This document shows, in pieces, positions 55,168-64,000 of a stretch of 64,000 nt of DNA. Position numbers and translations under genes: made by a program. The notes under the pieces were generated by a model. That model was not told the DNA's origin and did not search any database. It saw nothing but the letters and a program-made list of their open reading frames with translations. The stretch is from NCBI RefSeq assembly GCF_026130545.1, contig NZ_JAMOIM010000001.1, forward strand, positions 662,492 to 726,491. The letters are read 5' to 3'. Each line of letters starts with the position of its first letter. Position 1 is the first letter of the stretch. The stretch comes from Lichenifustis flavocetrariae. Lineage in GTDB: Bacteria; Pseudomonadota; Alphaproteobacteria; Rhizobiales; Beijerinckiaceae.

Positions 55168-55686
55168 ATGTCGGAAGTGAATACAGAGGTTGAATTCATC
55201 GAAATGGCTGCTGACATCGTGTCGGCGTTTGTGAGCCATAATTCTGTTCCAGCCGGTGAATTGCCGACCCTGATCCACTCGGTTCATTCAGCGCTTCAAA
55301 AAATCGCCGGAACAAAAGCTGAAGAGCCGGTTGAACAGATCAAGGCGCCTGCGGTGCCGATTAAGAAATCGATCGCCGACGATTACCTTATCTGTCTCGA
55401 AGACGGTAAGAAATTTAAGTCGCTGAAGCGTCACTTGAGGACGCAGTACAACATGTCCCCGGTCGAATATCGTGAAAAGTGGGGGTTGAGCGGCGATTAT
55501 CCAATGGTTGCTCCGAACTATGCCCGTGCTCGCTCTGCGCTCGCGAAGGAGATGGGGCTTGGACAGCAGAGGAAAAAGGCCCTCACGCTTCGCGCGGCTG
55601 TTGCTCCCGCTCAAGAAGTTTCCGCGCCAATTGCTGAGCCGAAGAAAGGGCGTGGACGCCCGAAATCGGTGAAGAACGCCGCTTAA
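55168..55686 (+). CDS. mucR: MucR/Ros family transcriptional regulator with altered zinc ligands
   Basis: A 172-residue regulator of the Ros/MucR family. The family core is present: ADDYLICLEDGKKFKSLKRH, TQYNMSPVEYREKWGLSGDY and PMVAPNYARARSALAKEMGL. The zinc site of Ros is C-x2-C...H...H. Here the second cysteine is aspartate (CLED) and the last histidine is glutamine (RTQYN). Such variants are known in Mesorhizobium and fold without zinc. The C-terminal tail is basic (KKGRGRPKSVK), an AT-hook-like sequence. AAGGAAACGCGGAGAGG before the ATG supplies the ribosome site. Confidence 0.92.
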   Translation: MSEVNTEVEFIEMAADIVSAFVSHNSVPAGELPTLIHSVHSALQKIAGTKAEEPVEQIKAPAVPIKKSIADDYLICLEDGKKFKSLKRHLRTQYNMSPVEYREKWGLSGDYPMVAPNYARARSALAKEMGLGQQRKKALTLRAAVAPAQEVSAPIAEPKKGRGRPKSVKNAA

Positions 55687-56720
55687 TCACAAGTGTCTTA
55701 GTTAGCTGAGCGCGCCGCGAAAGCCGGCGTGTTTAGTTTGTTTTGGAGAGAGGGACGACGGATCATCTGGTCTATCGTCTATCTTGCGGACTACTGGCGT
55801 CCTGATGCTGACCTCATCTGGTGTGCTGGACTTACCGAACCTCAGCCGCCTTGTTCCCGATGGCTCTTGAAACACCTTGAGTGTCGATAGAGGCGCCAGT
55901 CAAATTCGTTCTTTAAAAGGTCGCTCGCTCGGATCTCCGCGAGTATGTTCCGCCGTCTCCACGAGATATCGGCTGTCCGATCGTTCTTGATGAGTTTTGG
56001 CTTGTCTTATGAGACCAAGGTTCGTTATCCGCCACTCAGGCACGGATAAGTCATAGACGGATGAACCTTAGCGCAGGTGGGAAGGAGGCAGACTGACAAA
56101 GCCGGACTTCCATAGGCTTATTCTTTTACGGCCGATCACAGCTTAAAACAGGGACGCTAGCGATATGCAATGCTGGCATTGACGAAGGAACCGCCATCCG
56201 ACAGGGATGTCGAACAACGTGTCAAGCTGCTGCGAGAGAGGGCTTACTCTTAGGAGGACGCTTTTGCCGCAAAATGAATCAGCTAACTGGACTCAGAAGA
56301 AAAATTACGTGGGTTTGTGGATAGCTCGCCCTACAGAACCAACGATCCTGCGTGAAGGAAAAATCCTCACACGAAGCTCACGCTTACCCGGCCGGCATTC
56401 CCTTGAACCGTGCCTCTTGTGGTCATCAAGACTGATGAGAGGCGACATTCACGGTGGACAGTGGACCGCACGGACTTTTCGACGAAGCGCAACAAAGCAA
56501 AGTCAGGACCGAGGTTTCACGGGAGCATGGGTCGTTTCCGCGCAAACTAGCCTTCGGTTTACCTAGACGCGGTCAGACGTCGAGGTCCTGACCGGATTCA
56601 GCGCTTCGTTCGCCCTCGATTGAACAGCGTCTTCGTCCTGATGTGGTCCAAAGCCTGGGTTTGAATGTCGATATTCGAGCTTCGCCCAACCGCTCATCAG
56701 CGAGTGGTGCCACGCGGTGA
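55687..56720. other. Gene-poor stretch after the MucR-like gene
   Basis: About 1 kb without a supported gene. A 119-codon frame at 56207-56566 has no recognisable domain, is rich in arginine and serine, and lacks a ribosome site. A small RNA cannot be excluded. GC content is lower than in the flanking genes. Confidence 0.5.
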
Positions 56721-57611
56721 TCAACCAGCCAGACGAGACAACCCGTCGCTGGCCGCCTGATTCTGCGGATCAAGCACCTTGGCGTGTGAGAAGGCTTCTC
56801 GCGCCTTTGTGGCATTGCCGGTCTTCTCATAGCAGAGGCCCAAGCCGGCCCACGCGTCTGCGTTCTTGGTGTCGACGTTCAAAGCGGCGTTGTAATCTTC
56901 GATCGCCGCCGCGTATTTGCCGGTGGCGGCCAGGCTTTGCGCTCGTGCTTGGTAAGGCGCCGCCGCGAAGGGATCGCGATCGATCGCATTGTCAAAGTCG
57001 CTGATGGCCAGAGCCTGCTCGTTTTCCTTTTGATGGATCAGGCCGCGCGCATGGAACGCCTGCGCCCCCTCCGGGTACAGCTTGATGGCCTGATTGAGAT
57101 CGTTCAAAGCCTGTTCCAGGTGACCCTGCGACCGGAGCAGGTTACCGCGGCCCAGATAGGCCGGAGCGTGGTTCGAATTGGCCTGAATGGCTTGATTGAA
57201 GTCTGCGAGCGCGAGGTCGTCTCGCCGCGTCTGGCGGTACGCCAAGGCACGATTGGTGAAGGCAGCGGCGTTGCCGGGATTCAATTGAACCGACTTGGTG
57301 AAATCCGCGATGGCGTCGGCGAAATCGCCTGTCCGCGCATAAGCCGTGCCGCGTGTATTATAGGCCTCGGAATCGCTTGGATTCCGTTTGATGACCTCGG
57401 TCAACGAAGCGATGTTGACAGAGGTTTCCTTGCTGGCCGGCTGAACTTCCGCAATGCCCGCGCCCGGCGTGCCGATCGAGCCAACGGTTTCGCACCCGGC
57501 CAGACCCAAAGCGGCCGCGACGGCCCCAAGAAGCAGAACACGGCGGCGCCACTCGGCCAATACTGGAATTCCCTTATACGTTCCTGAGAAATCCGTCCGC
57601 ACGACGATCAT
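56721..57611 (-). CDS. TPR-repeat lipoprotein
   Basis: A protein of about 296 residues. The N-terminus carries a lipoprotein signal (RRRVLLLGAVAAALGLAGC, lipobox LAGC). From about residue 65 tetratricopeptide repeats follow, e.g. AYNTRGTAYARTGDFADAIA, AFTNRALAYRQTRRDDLALA, AYLGRGNLLRSQGHLEQALN and WAGLGLCYEKTGNATKAREA. NlpI-like proteins of this kind act as scaffolds for peptidoglycan enzymes. The start is uncertain between ATG 57611 and an in-frame TTG nearer the signal. Confidence 0.85.
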   Translation of the reverse strand: MIVVRTDFSGTYKGIPVLAEWRRRVLLLGAVAAALGLAGCETVGSIGTPGAGIAEVQPASKETSVNIASLTEVIKRNPSDSEAYNTRGTAYARTGDFADAIADFTKSVQLNPGNAAAFTNRALAYRQTRRDDLALADFNQAIQANSNHAPAYLGRGNLLRSQGHLEQALNDLNQAIKLYPEGAQAFHARGLIHQKENEQALAISDFDNAIDRDPFAAAPYQARAQSLAATGKYAAAIEDYNAALNVDTKNADAWAGLGLCYEKTGNATKAREAFSHAKVLDPQNQAASDGLSRLAG

Positions 57612-57775
57612 CTCGTGTCTCTCGCTTAGATCTTTGGGTGACGAGCACCGATGAGGCTGCGCGCAGATGTCGACTGACCTGACAATGGGGCGACACTGGG
57701 ACAATCAGGCGTCCTGAGGAGGGCGGCTGATCGCTTAACAAGAGGTGTCGCAAAATGGTTACGATTTACCTAAGT

Positions 57776-57812
57776 CCACAAAAGCAAAACCTCCAGCGAA
57801 GAGCTGGAGGTT
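57776..57812 (-). terminator. Intrinsic terminator of rpsU
   Basis: On the minus strand a perfect 10-bp stem (AACCTCCAGC / GCTGGAGGTT, 57788-57812, 5-base loop) is followed by TTTTGCTTTTG. It lies about 40 bases downstream of the rpsU stop. Confidence 0.85.
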
Positions 57813-57852
57813 GAAATGGCGAAGACCTGCGAATTGGGAAAGCCGGCGAGCT

Positions 57853-58101
57853 TCAGCGTGGCACGCCAGCACCGAGCAGCGGGCGAGGCTTCATCGGCAG
57901 CAACCCTTCGCGCTGCAACTTTTTGCGAGCAAGCTTTCGGGCACGCCGCACGGCCTCGGCAGATTCGCGTACCCGCTTCTCGGACGGCTTTTCGTAATGG
58001 CCGCGCAGCTTCATTTCACGGAAGATGCCTTCACGCTGCATCTTTTTCTTGAGAGCCTTGAGAGCCTGATCGACGTTGTTATCGCGAACGAGAACTTGCA
58101 A
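57853..58101 (-). CDS. rpsU: 30S ribosomal protein S21
   Basis: An 82-residue S21 protein. The conserved sequence begins [20 protein letters not shown] and continues [20 protein letters not shown] and [19 protein letters not shown]. The start codon is TTG, with AAGGG seven bases upstream. The C-terminal tail ([14 protein letters not shown]) is a few residues longer than in enterics, as common in Alphaproteobacteria. Confidence 0.95.
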   Translation of the reverse strand: MQVLVRDNNVDQALKALKKKMQREGIFREMKLRGHYEKPSEKRVRESAEAVRRARKLARKKLQREGLLPMKPRPLLGAGVPR

Positions 58102-58713
58102 GCGTGGACCCTTGAAGAGCGATACGCGACGACCATCGCGTTGGTTGAGGAATTATGAAGGGACGGAAAAAAGCTCCGCCCCCAGAGGCTGGTCCGTTAG
58201 CAGGGTTGTTGCTCGCTGTCCAGCCAAGTTGCCGCTGCTGCGGGCTTTTCGATAGCCCGTGTGATTTTGGCCGCTCCGGATGAGACAAGCGTCCAATTCA
58301 TGCCGGACACCGTGAGGAAGCGTGGGCGCCACCCCACCTCTGCAGCCAGCCGTGATTTGACGAGCCTCTAATGGATACGCTCTGGTTTAGCCCTTCGCCG
58401 GCTGAAGCTTGGCGTCGGACATAAGAGTCGCTGCGCTCGGCATCTTTCAACGTCTTGCGATCTTGGCCGGTAACAGGCGCTCCGCTTCTGGTGCAAGGCT
58501 TGTTCGTTCTGTGCGGATCTGGTATGGGCAGCGCCTTGATGAGAGATTCAACGATCTCCATATCAAACCGATAAGCAAATATTCCCGCTCGCCGGTCCGC
58601 GCCGGCCCACCCTTCAGGGTGGAGGACGTTCAGTTTCGAACGCCATCGGCAACACGGGAATCCTGTCAACACCAACCGCCGGCGCTGCCCGATCGGGCAC
58701 TCCAGGAGAGTAT
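58102..58713. other. Gap between rpsU and rpsA
   Basis: This 612-base gap holds the divergent promoters of two ribosomal protein genes. No gene is supported. cmk, which normally precedes rpsA, is absent. A long leader for rpsA is likely, in keeping with its autogenous control in other bacteria, but no structure was identified with confidence. Confidence 0.5.
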
Positions 58714-60447
58714 ATGTCCGCAGTTTACGCTGAACGCGCCCCAACGCGCGAAGACTTCGCCGCAATGCTGGATGAGAGCTACGGCAAGAACGATGCTTTC
58801 GAAGGCACCGTGGTGCGTGGCACCATCGTGGGCATCGAAAAGGATGTTGCGGTTGTCGATATCGGTCTCAAGACTGAAGGTCGCGTGCCGCTCAAGGAAT
58901 TCACGAGCCAGGGCCGCGAGGCTTCGCCGAACATCGGCGACATCGTCGAGGTGTACCTGGAGCGCGTCGAGAATGCGCTCGGCGAAGCCGTCATCTCCCG
59001 CGACAAGGCCCGCCGCGAAGAGAGCTGGGTGAAGCTCGAGAAGGCGTTCGAGAAGCAGGAAAAGGTCGAAGGCGTCATCTTCAACCAGGTGAAGGGTGGC
59101 TTCACAGTCGACCTCGATGGCGCCGTGGCGTTTCTGCCGCGATCCCAGGTCGATATCCGTCCCGTACGCGACGTGTCGCCCCTCATGGGTGTTCCGCAGC
59201 CCTTCCAGATCCTGAAGATGGATCGCCGGCGCGGTAATATTGTCGTGTCGCGCCGCACGGTTCTCGAAGAGTCCCGCGCCGAGCAGCGTCATGAGATCGT
59301 GGCCAACCTCGAAGAGGGTCAGGTCATTGACGGCACGGTCAAGAACATCACCGATTATGGTGCGTTCGTGGACCTCGGCGGCATCGATGGTCTGCTGCAT
59401 GTCACCGATATCGCCTGGCGTCGCGTCAATCACCCGACCGAGGTCCTGACGATCGGCCAGACTGTTCGCGTGAAGATCATCAAGATCAATCACGAGACGC
59501 ACCGCATCTCGCTCGGCATGAAGCAATTGCTGGACGATCCGTGGCAGGGCATCGAGGCCAAGTACCCGATCAACGCCAAGCTTTCGGGCCGCGTTACCAA
59601 CATCACCGACTACGGCGCCTTCGTGGAGCTGGAGCCGGGGATCGAGGGCCTCATCCACGTGTCGGAAATGTCGTGGACCAAGAAGAACGTTCATCCCGGT
59701 AAAATCGTCGCGACGAGCCAGGAGGTGGAAGTCCAGGTCCTCGAAGTGGATCCGATCAAGCGCCGCATCTCGCTCGGCCTCAAGCAGACCCTGGCAAACC
59801 CCTGGGAAAGCTTCGCCGAACGCTATCCTGTGGGCTCCGTGGTCGAAGGCGAGGTCAAGAACAAGACCGAATTCGGCCTCTTCATCGGTCTCGACGGCGA
59901 TGTGGACGGTATGGTCCATCTGTCCGATCTCGACTGGAACCGCCCCGGCGAACAGGCGATCGAGGACTTCAAGAAGGGCGACATCGTCCGGGCCCAGGTT
60001 CTCGATGTCGATGTCGAGAAGGAGCGTATTTCGCTCGGCATCAAGCAGATGGCCGGCGACGCCTTGGTCACCAAGCCCGGTGAAGACGCTGCTCCCGGCG
60101 ACTCGCTCCGCAAGGGACAGGTCGTGACCTGCGAGATCATCGAGGTCAAGGAAGGTGGCGTCGAGGTCAAGATCGCTGGCTCCGACTTGACGACTTTCGT
60201 CAAGCGCGCCGAGCTTGCTCGCGATCGCAACGATCAGCGTCCCGATCGCTTCGCGGTCGGCGAGAAGGTCGATGCCCGCATCACTCTGCTCGACCGCAAG
60301 GCCCGCAAGATCGCTGTGTCGGTTAAGGCACTGGAAATGGCGGAAGAAAAAGAAGCCATTGCCCAGTTCGGGTCGGCCGACTCGGGTGCCTCGCTCGGCG
60401 ACATTCTTGGTGCGGCGCTCAAGAAGCAGCGCGACGCGCAGAGCTGA
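58714..60447 (+). CDS. rpsA: 30S ribosomal protein S1
   Basis: A 577-residue S1 protein with six S1 (OB-fold) repeats that bind mRNA during initiation. Repeats are recognisable by GTIVGIEKDVAVVDIGLKTE, GVIFNQVKGGFTVDLDG, GTVKNITDYGAFVDLGGIDG, GRVTNITDYGAFVELEPGIE, GEVKNKTEFGLFIGLDGDVD and CEIIEVKEGGVEVKIAG. AGGAGAG lies before the ATG. A strong terminator follows at 60486-60518. Confidence 0.97.
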   Translation: MSAVYAERAPTREDFAAMLDESYGKNDAFEGTVVRGTIVGIEKDVAVVDIGLKTEGRVPLKEFTSQGREASPNIGDIVEVYLERVENALGEAVISRDKARREESWVKLEKAFEKQEKVEGVIFNQVKGGFTVDLDGAVAFLPRSQVDIRPVRDVSPLMGVPQPFQILKMDRRRGNIVVSRRTVLEESRAEQRHEIVANLEEGQVIDGTVKNITDYGAFVDLGGIDGLLHVTDIAWRRVNHPTEVLTIGQTVRVKIIKINHETHRISLGMKQLLDDPWQGIEAKYPINAKLSGRVTNITDYGAFVELEPGIEGLIHVSEMSWTKKNVHPGKIVATSQEVEVQVLEVDPIKRRISLGLKQTLANPWESFAERYPVGSVVEGEVKNKTEFGLFIGLDGDVDGMVHLSDLDWNRPGEQAIEDFKKGDIVRAQVLDVDVEKERISLGIKQMAGDALVTKPGEDAAPGDSLRKGQVVTCEIIEVKEGGVEVKIAGSDLTTFVKRAELARDRNDQRPDRFAVGEKVDARITLLDRKARKIAVSVKALEMAEEKEAIAQFGSADSGASLGDILGAALKKQRDAQS

Positions 60448-60485
60448 ACCTGAACCAGCCGCTGACGCGGCTGCACAAAACCGTT

Positions 60486-60518
60486 ACCGCGCGGAGCCTC
60501 TCCGCGCGGTTTTCTTTT
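60486..60518 (+). terminator. Intrinsic terminator of rpsA
   Basis: An 11-bp perfect stem (ACCGCGCGGAG / CTCCGCGCGGT) with a 3-base loop is followed by TTTCTTTT. It lies 38 bases after the rpsA stop. Confidence 0.92.
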
Positions 60519-60538
60519 GCGCCTGAGACAGACTGGCT

Positions 60539-61864
60539 ATGACACGTGCCCTCGGCATTGATTTCGGCACGACCAATTCGGTCGTGGCTCTTCTGCAGGA
60601 CGACGGCCGCGTGACCAACGTGACCTGGCCTTCACAGGCGGGTCCCGTCGATATTTTCCGAACCGCGCTTTACTTCTGGAGCGAGGGCCGTGCCCCGCGC
60701 GTCGAGATCCGCCATGTCGCCGGACCGCAGGCGCTGGACCGTGCGCTCGCCGGCACCGGGGAAGGGCGGTTCATCCAGTCGATCAAGACCTATCTGGCAA
60801 GCCGCGCCTTCTCTGAGACGCGGCTCTACGCCAAGCGGTTTTCGATCGAGGCTCTTGTCGGGACGTTTCTCAGCGAATTGTCCGCTGACTTCGGAGACCT
60901 CAAGGCGCGGTCGCTTCCAGTGGCGGCGGGGCGGCCGGTCGTGTTCGCCGGCGAACTACCCGACGAAGATCTGGCCGTGACGCGCCTGACCGAAGCTTAC
61001 CGGCTCGCCGGCTTCGGGACGGTCGATCTGGCCTACGAGCCACTGGGCGCCGCCTATTGGTATGCTCGCCAGCTCAAATGTGATGAAACCGTGTTGGTGG
61101 CCGATTTCGGCGGCGGTACGAGCGATTTCTCGGTGATTCGCTTCACGCATCCAAAAGGGCAGCTGGTGGCCGATGCGCTGGCCCATACCGGGGTCGGCGT
61201 CGCGGGTGACACGTTCGACTACCGGCTTGTGGATCACCTCGTCGCGCCGCAACTCGGCAAAGGGTCTCGCTACCGCTCCTTCGACAAGAGCCTGCCGTTC
61301 CCCGCCTATGTCCATGCCGCCTTCGCGCGTTGGCACCAGTTGTCGTGGCTGAAGGTCCCGCAGGTCATGCGGGAGCTTCGGTCCCTGGCCTCTGCAAGCG
61401 AAGCGCCCGATGCCATCGAAAAGCTGATCGCGTTCCTCGACCTCGACCTGGGTTTCGAGCTCTACCAGGCGATTTCCCGCGTGAAGACCCAACTCTCCGA
61501 CGCCGAGACCGCGACGCTCGACTTCGATAGTCACGGTATCGCGCTGCGGGGACGCGTTACCCGCGGTGACTTCGAAGGATTCATCGCCGGTGATCTCCAG
61601 CGGATCGGAGAAGCCATGGAAGCCGCTTTGGTGGAAGCTGGGCTCACTCCGTCGGACGTCGATGCTGTGTTCATGACGGGCGGTACCTCCTATGTGCCGG
61701 CCGTGCGAAATCTCTTTGTAGAGCGCTTTGGCGCCGATCGAATCCACACGGGACAGGCCTTCCAATCCGTGGCTTCCGGGCTGGCCCTCGTTGCTGCTGA
61801 TCGCGCCTCACATGGGGCGTCCGAAGACGCCTCGCGCCTTGCCTTGCCGCACAGCCCCGCTTAG
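60539..61864 (+). CDS. Hsp70 family protein, YegD-like
   Basis: A 441-residue actin-fold ATPase related to YegD. Motifs are GIDFGTTNSVVALLQ (phosphate 1), VLVADFGGGTSDFSVIRF (phosphate 2) and FMTGGTSYVPAVRNLF (adenosine site). It lacks the C-terminal substrate-binding domain of DnaK, so it is an Hsp70-like ATPase of uncertain client range. The rpsA terminator just upstream indicates its own promoter or read-through. It lies between rpsA and sppA. Confidence 0.9.
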   Translation: MTRALGIDFGTTNSVVALLQDDGRVTNVTWPSQAGPVDIFRTALYFWSEGRAPRVEIRHVAGPQALDRALAGTGEGRFIQSIKTYLASRAFSETRLYAKRFSIEALVGTFLSELSADFGDLKARSLPVAAGRPVVFAGELPDEDLAVTRLTEAYRLAGFGTVDLAYEPLGAAYWYARQLKCDETVLVADFGGGTSDFSVIRFTHPKGQLVADALAHTGVGVAGDTFDYRLVDHLVAPQLGKGSRYRSFDKSLPFPAYVHAAFARWHQLSWLKVPQVMRELRSLASASEAPDAIEKLIAFLDLDLGFELYQAISRVKTQLSDAETATLDFDSHGIALRGRVTRGDFEGFIAGDLQRIGEAMEAALVEAGLTPSDVDAVFMTGGTSYVPAVRNLFVERFGADRIHTGQAFQSVASGLALVAADRASHGASEDASRLALPHSPA

Positions 61865-61998
61865 GTTGGACGCAATTTGGTCCGAAGGGTCATTGTAGGC
61901 GGTCAGGTCCTCCATATCCGGTAGACCGCGCTGAAGCCTTGGACGCGGGGTTTCAGAACTGCCCTTTGGTATCGACCTTTCGAGGGAATGTTTCGCGT

Positions 61999-62967
61999 AT
62001 GTCCATGACATCCAACGCCGCCGATTACCTCTTCGATCGGCGGCGTCTGCGCAGGAAGCTCTTGTTCTGGCGGACGGCCGGCTTCCTGCTGCTGACCCTG
62101 ATCATTGTCGGCTTCGCCTTGATGGCGACATCTTCCAGGAGTGCCGGGACCTTCGTGCCCCACATCGCCCGGATCCGTATTTCCGGTTTGATCACGGGCG
62201 ACGAGAAGACCCTGAAGCTGATTCGTGACGTCGGGGCGTCTTCGGCTTCCGGGGTCATCGTGGACATCGACAGCCCCGGCGGTACGACCGTCGGATCCGA
62301 ACGCGTGTATGACGCATTGCGAGCTGTCGCCGAAAAGAAGCCCATGGTGGCCGAGATTCGCACACTCGGGGCGTCCGGCGCCTATATTGCGGCGCTTGGC
62401 GCCGACCACATCGTCGCCTATGGAAATTCCTTGGTCGGCTCGATCGGCGTTCTTTTCGAGTTTCCCAATGTGTCCAAACTATTGGATACGGTGGGAGTGA
62501 GCGTGGAGAAGATCAAATCGTCGCCCCTCAAGGCCGAGCCTGATGGGTTTACACCGACGAGCGACGCCGCCCGGGCCGCCATCAACGCGCTCGTGGCGGA
62601 TAGTTACGCGTGGTTCAAGGGGCTTGTTCAACAACGTCGAGGGATGAGCGATGAAGAACTCGCGGCGGTTGATGACGGGCGGGTTTTCACCGGCCGGCAA
62701 AGTCTTCCCTTGAAGCTGATCGACCAGATTGGCACCGAGAAGGACTCGATCGCCTGGCTCGAAAGTAAAGGGGTGGCCAAGAATTTGCCGGTTCGCGATT
62801 GGAAGCCCGATAGCGACCGTGTCTTCGGGCTGCTCGGGATGGCCACTGCCCTTGCGGAAACCCTCGATGCGCGGACGTTGACCCAGGTTCTCAAGGGCCT
62901 GGCGGCCGCAGACGCGGCTCATTCGTCGGAGGGGCTTCAGGCGATATGGCTAGGTGCGCCAGAATAA
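61999..62967 (+). CDS. sppA: Signal peptide peptidase SppA
   Basis: A 322-residue inner-membrane serine protease that degrades released signal peptides. The N-terminal anchor is WRTAGFLLLTLIIVGFALMA. The protease domain has VDIDSPGGTTVGSE, the catalytic serine region in GNSLVGSIGVLFEF and the lysine in EKIKSSPLKAEPDG. The short form (one domain) is normal in this group. The ATG at 61999 fits the family; the frame extends 20 codons upstream. Confidence 0.93.
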   Translation: MSMTSNAADYLFDRRRLRRKLLFWRTAGFLLLTLIIVGFALMATSSRSAGTFVPHIARIRISGLITGDEKTLKLIRDVGASSASGVIVDIDSPGGTTVGSERVYDALRAVAEKKPMVAEIRTLGASGAYIAALGADHIVAYGNSLVGSIGVLFEFPNVSKLLDTVGVSVEKIKSSPLKAEPDGFTPTSDAARAAINALVADSYAWFKGLVQQRRGMSDEELAAVDDGRVFTGRQSLPLKLIDQIGTEKDSIAWLESKGVAKNLPVRDWKPDSDRVFGLLGMATALAETLDARTLTQVLKGLAAADAAHSSEGLQAIWLGAPE

Positions 62968-63010
62968 CGGGAAAGCCGAGGTTTTGTGATGCGACGTGAG
63001 GGGGCAAACG

Positions 63011-63298
63011 TTGATTAAGTCGGAACTCGTACAGCGGCTCGCCGAAAAAAATCCTCACCTTTATCAGCGCGACATCGAGAAGATCGTCAATGCGATCCTG
63101 GATGAGGTGACCAATGCGCTGGCTTCCGGCAACCGGGTGGAACTACGCGGTTTCGGGGCCTTCTCGGTCAAGCGGCGTGACGCCCGTCTCGGCCGCAATC
63201 CGCGCACGGGCGAGCATGTCGACGTGAACGAAAAGGTTGTGCCGTTCTTCAAGACAGGCAAGGAGATGCGGGAACGGCTGAACGTCCAAGATGGTTGA
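63011..63298 (+). CDS. ihfB: Integration host factor beta subunit
   Basis: A 95-residue histone-like DNA-bending protein. The sequence [46 protein letters not shown] and [15 protein letters not shown] match IhfB. The TTG start has GAGGGGG seven bases upstream and gives the usual MIKSEL beginning; a GTG at 62996 is possible. It follows sppA after 43 bases. Confidence 0.95.
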   Translation: MIKSELVQRLAEKNPHLYQRDIEKIVNAILDEVTNALASGNRVELRGFGAFSVKRRDARLGRNPRTGEHVDVNEKVVPFFKTGKEMRERLNVQDG

Positions 63299-63362
63299 GA
63301 TGCGGGTAACGGGACAAGCCTGTCCGCGGCGTCACTCGCGGAGATGATAGGGAAGAGATGGA

Positions 63363-63731
63363 ATGAAGACCGTCGTTAAGGCGATTATTCTGGTGCCGAT
63401 CGCACTGCTCGCCATTCTGTTCGCTGTAGCCAACCGTCAGATCTCGACGATCTCGCTCGACCCGTTCAACAGCGAAACACCAGCCCTGGCCCTGAGCGCT
63501 CCCTTGTTCCTGGTCATACTCCTAATGGTGATGCTGGGTGTCTTGATCGGCGGCATTGCCGCTTGGTTGGCGCAGGCGCACGTCCGTTCCGAGGCGCGAC
63601 ACGCCAAGGCGGATGCGGAGAGGCATCGCCGCGACCTTCAGGAGACACGCCTTGAGCTTGACCTGGTTCATCGCCAGCAGGCAGCCGCGAGCCCTAGGCA
63701 GACTGCGCTTGTTCACCGTGAAGTCGCTTAG
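63363..63731 (+). CDS. LapA-like membrane protein (DUF1049)
   Basis: A 122-residue protein with two transmembrane segments (AIILVPIALLAILFAVANR and LFLVILLMVMLGVLIGGIAA) joined by the LapA family linker NRQISTISLDPF. A helical, charged tail follows. In E. coli the related LapA works with LapB in LpxC control, but no lapB is adjacent. The ihfB-lapA order is normal for Alphaproteobacteria. Confidence 0.9.
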   Translation: MKTVVKAIILVPIALLAILFAVANRQISTISLDPFNSETPALALSAPLFLVILLMVMLGVLIGGIAAWLAQAHVRSEARHAKADAERHRRDLQETRLELDLVHRQQAAASPRQTALVHREVA

Positions 63732-63757
63732 GCAGCGTCGACAAATTATCGCGCTGA

Positions 63758-64000
63758 TTATGATGGCCTTGGAGCGATTGTATAGTTCCATTCGCCATGG
63801 AAGTCGTTGCGCTGGATATTCAGCTTGGCCATGTCCTGGTCGGACACTTTGATCCCAGCGGAATAAGGACGTTCATCGAGCTGGCAGCGGACGGTTAACC
63901 CTGCCGTTGAAGTCGTGGCCCCGATAAGTTCGACGATGGTGCGGTAGTCTGTCAGCGGTCGCCCGCGCCAGTTTCGGGAGATGAACGAGAAGAGGCGATG
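63758..64000 (-). mobile_element. ISAzo13-type transposase, C-terminal part, 5' end beyond window
   Basis: Eighty codons at the right edge, read on the minus strand and ending in TAA at 63758-63760. The product contains HRLFSFISRNWRGRPL, TIVELIGATTSTAGL, GIKVSDQDMAKLNI and DFHGEWNYTIAP, the C-terminal pattern of ISAzo13-family transposases. The frame is open to the edge. It ends 27 bases from the lapA stop, so an inverted repeat would lie in or near that gap, but none can be confirmed with only one end present. Confidence 0.8.

Noticed and set aside
56207..56566. A 119-codon plus-strand frame after the MucR-like gene.
   Set aside because: The product is basic and low in recognisable structure, with no ribosome site or supporting context.

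Overview
The window is a GC-rich, gene-dense chromosome segment from an alphaproteobacterium, most likely Hyphomicrobiales (Methylobacterium/Beijerinckiaceae-like). The evidence is a complete NepR-PhyR-EcfG general stress response set with matching GGAAC-N16-CGTT promoters, a MucR/Ros regulator, a PetP-PetR-like MarR/response-regulator pair, a tRNA-His with discriminator A73, and Hyphomicrobiales-type neighbourhoods (ubiB-like, xerD, proA, nadD; rplY, pth, ychF; rpsA, sppA, ihfB, lapA). No plasmid, prophage or CRISPR signal is visible. The only mobile element is a transposase 3' end at the right edge.

1-14.8 kb is an accessory carbohydrate locus. On the minus strand a long run of tightly packed genes, mostly joined by 4-base ATGA overlaps, encodes a CUT1 importer without its ATPase, two TIM-barrel sugar isomerases/epimerases, a Gfo/Idh/MocA dehydrogenase, an alpha/beta hydrolase, a ribulose-phosphate-3-epimerase-like enzyme, a ROK kinase and a complete CUT2 importer. 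Divergently, the plus strand carries a second Gfo/Idh/MocA dehydrogenase, a PfkB kinase and a GatZ/KbaZ-like protein. The kinase and GatZ pair suggests entry of a keto-sugar phosphate into glycolysis. The AlsE-like epimerase, AlsK-like ROK kinase and CUT2 set recalls allose/allulose utilisation. The substrate cannot be fixed from sequence.

14.8-17.4 kb holds what looks like a split Rieske oxygenase. One protein keeps the mononuclear-iron catalytic half but has lost the [2Fe-2S] ligands. A divergent gene encodes a separate Rieske protein, translationally coupled to an acylphosphatase-fold small protein and a glutathione transferase. This is the best candidate for an undescribed system.

17.4-42 kb is mostly housekeeping: rsfS, rlmH, nadD, proA, a VanX-like dipeptidase, a 47-residue membrane protein, xerD, a UbiB-like kinase, oligoendopeptidase F, a sigma-54 response regulator, an L,D-transpeptidase, a DUF882 protein, ecfG, rplY, pth, ychF, an orphan TAXI protein, typA, a TetR regulator with a perfect 24-bp palindrome upstream, and a PPi-type phosphofructokinase.

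42-54 kb is regulatory: a PAS-GGDEF-EAL protein, a MarR/response-regulator/histidine-kinase operon, DUF2939, a DUF1624 acyltransferase-like protein, nepR and phyR facing away from back-to-back EcfG promoters, then ybjN, proC and a TetR-like gene. 54-58 kb contains tRNA-His, two gene-poor stretches of about 1 kb on either side of a MucR homologue, a TPR lipoprotein and rpsU. 58.7-64 kb carries rpsA, an Hsp70-like gene, sppA, ihfB and lapA, and ends in an ISAzo13-type transposase fragment.
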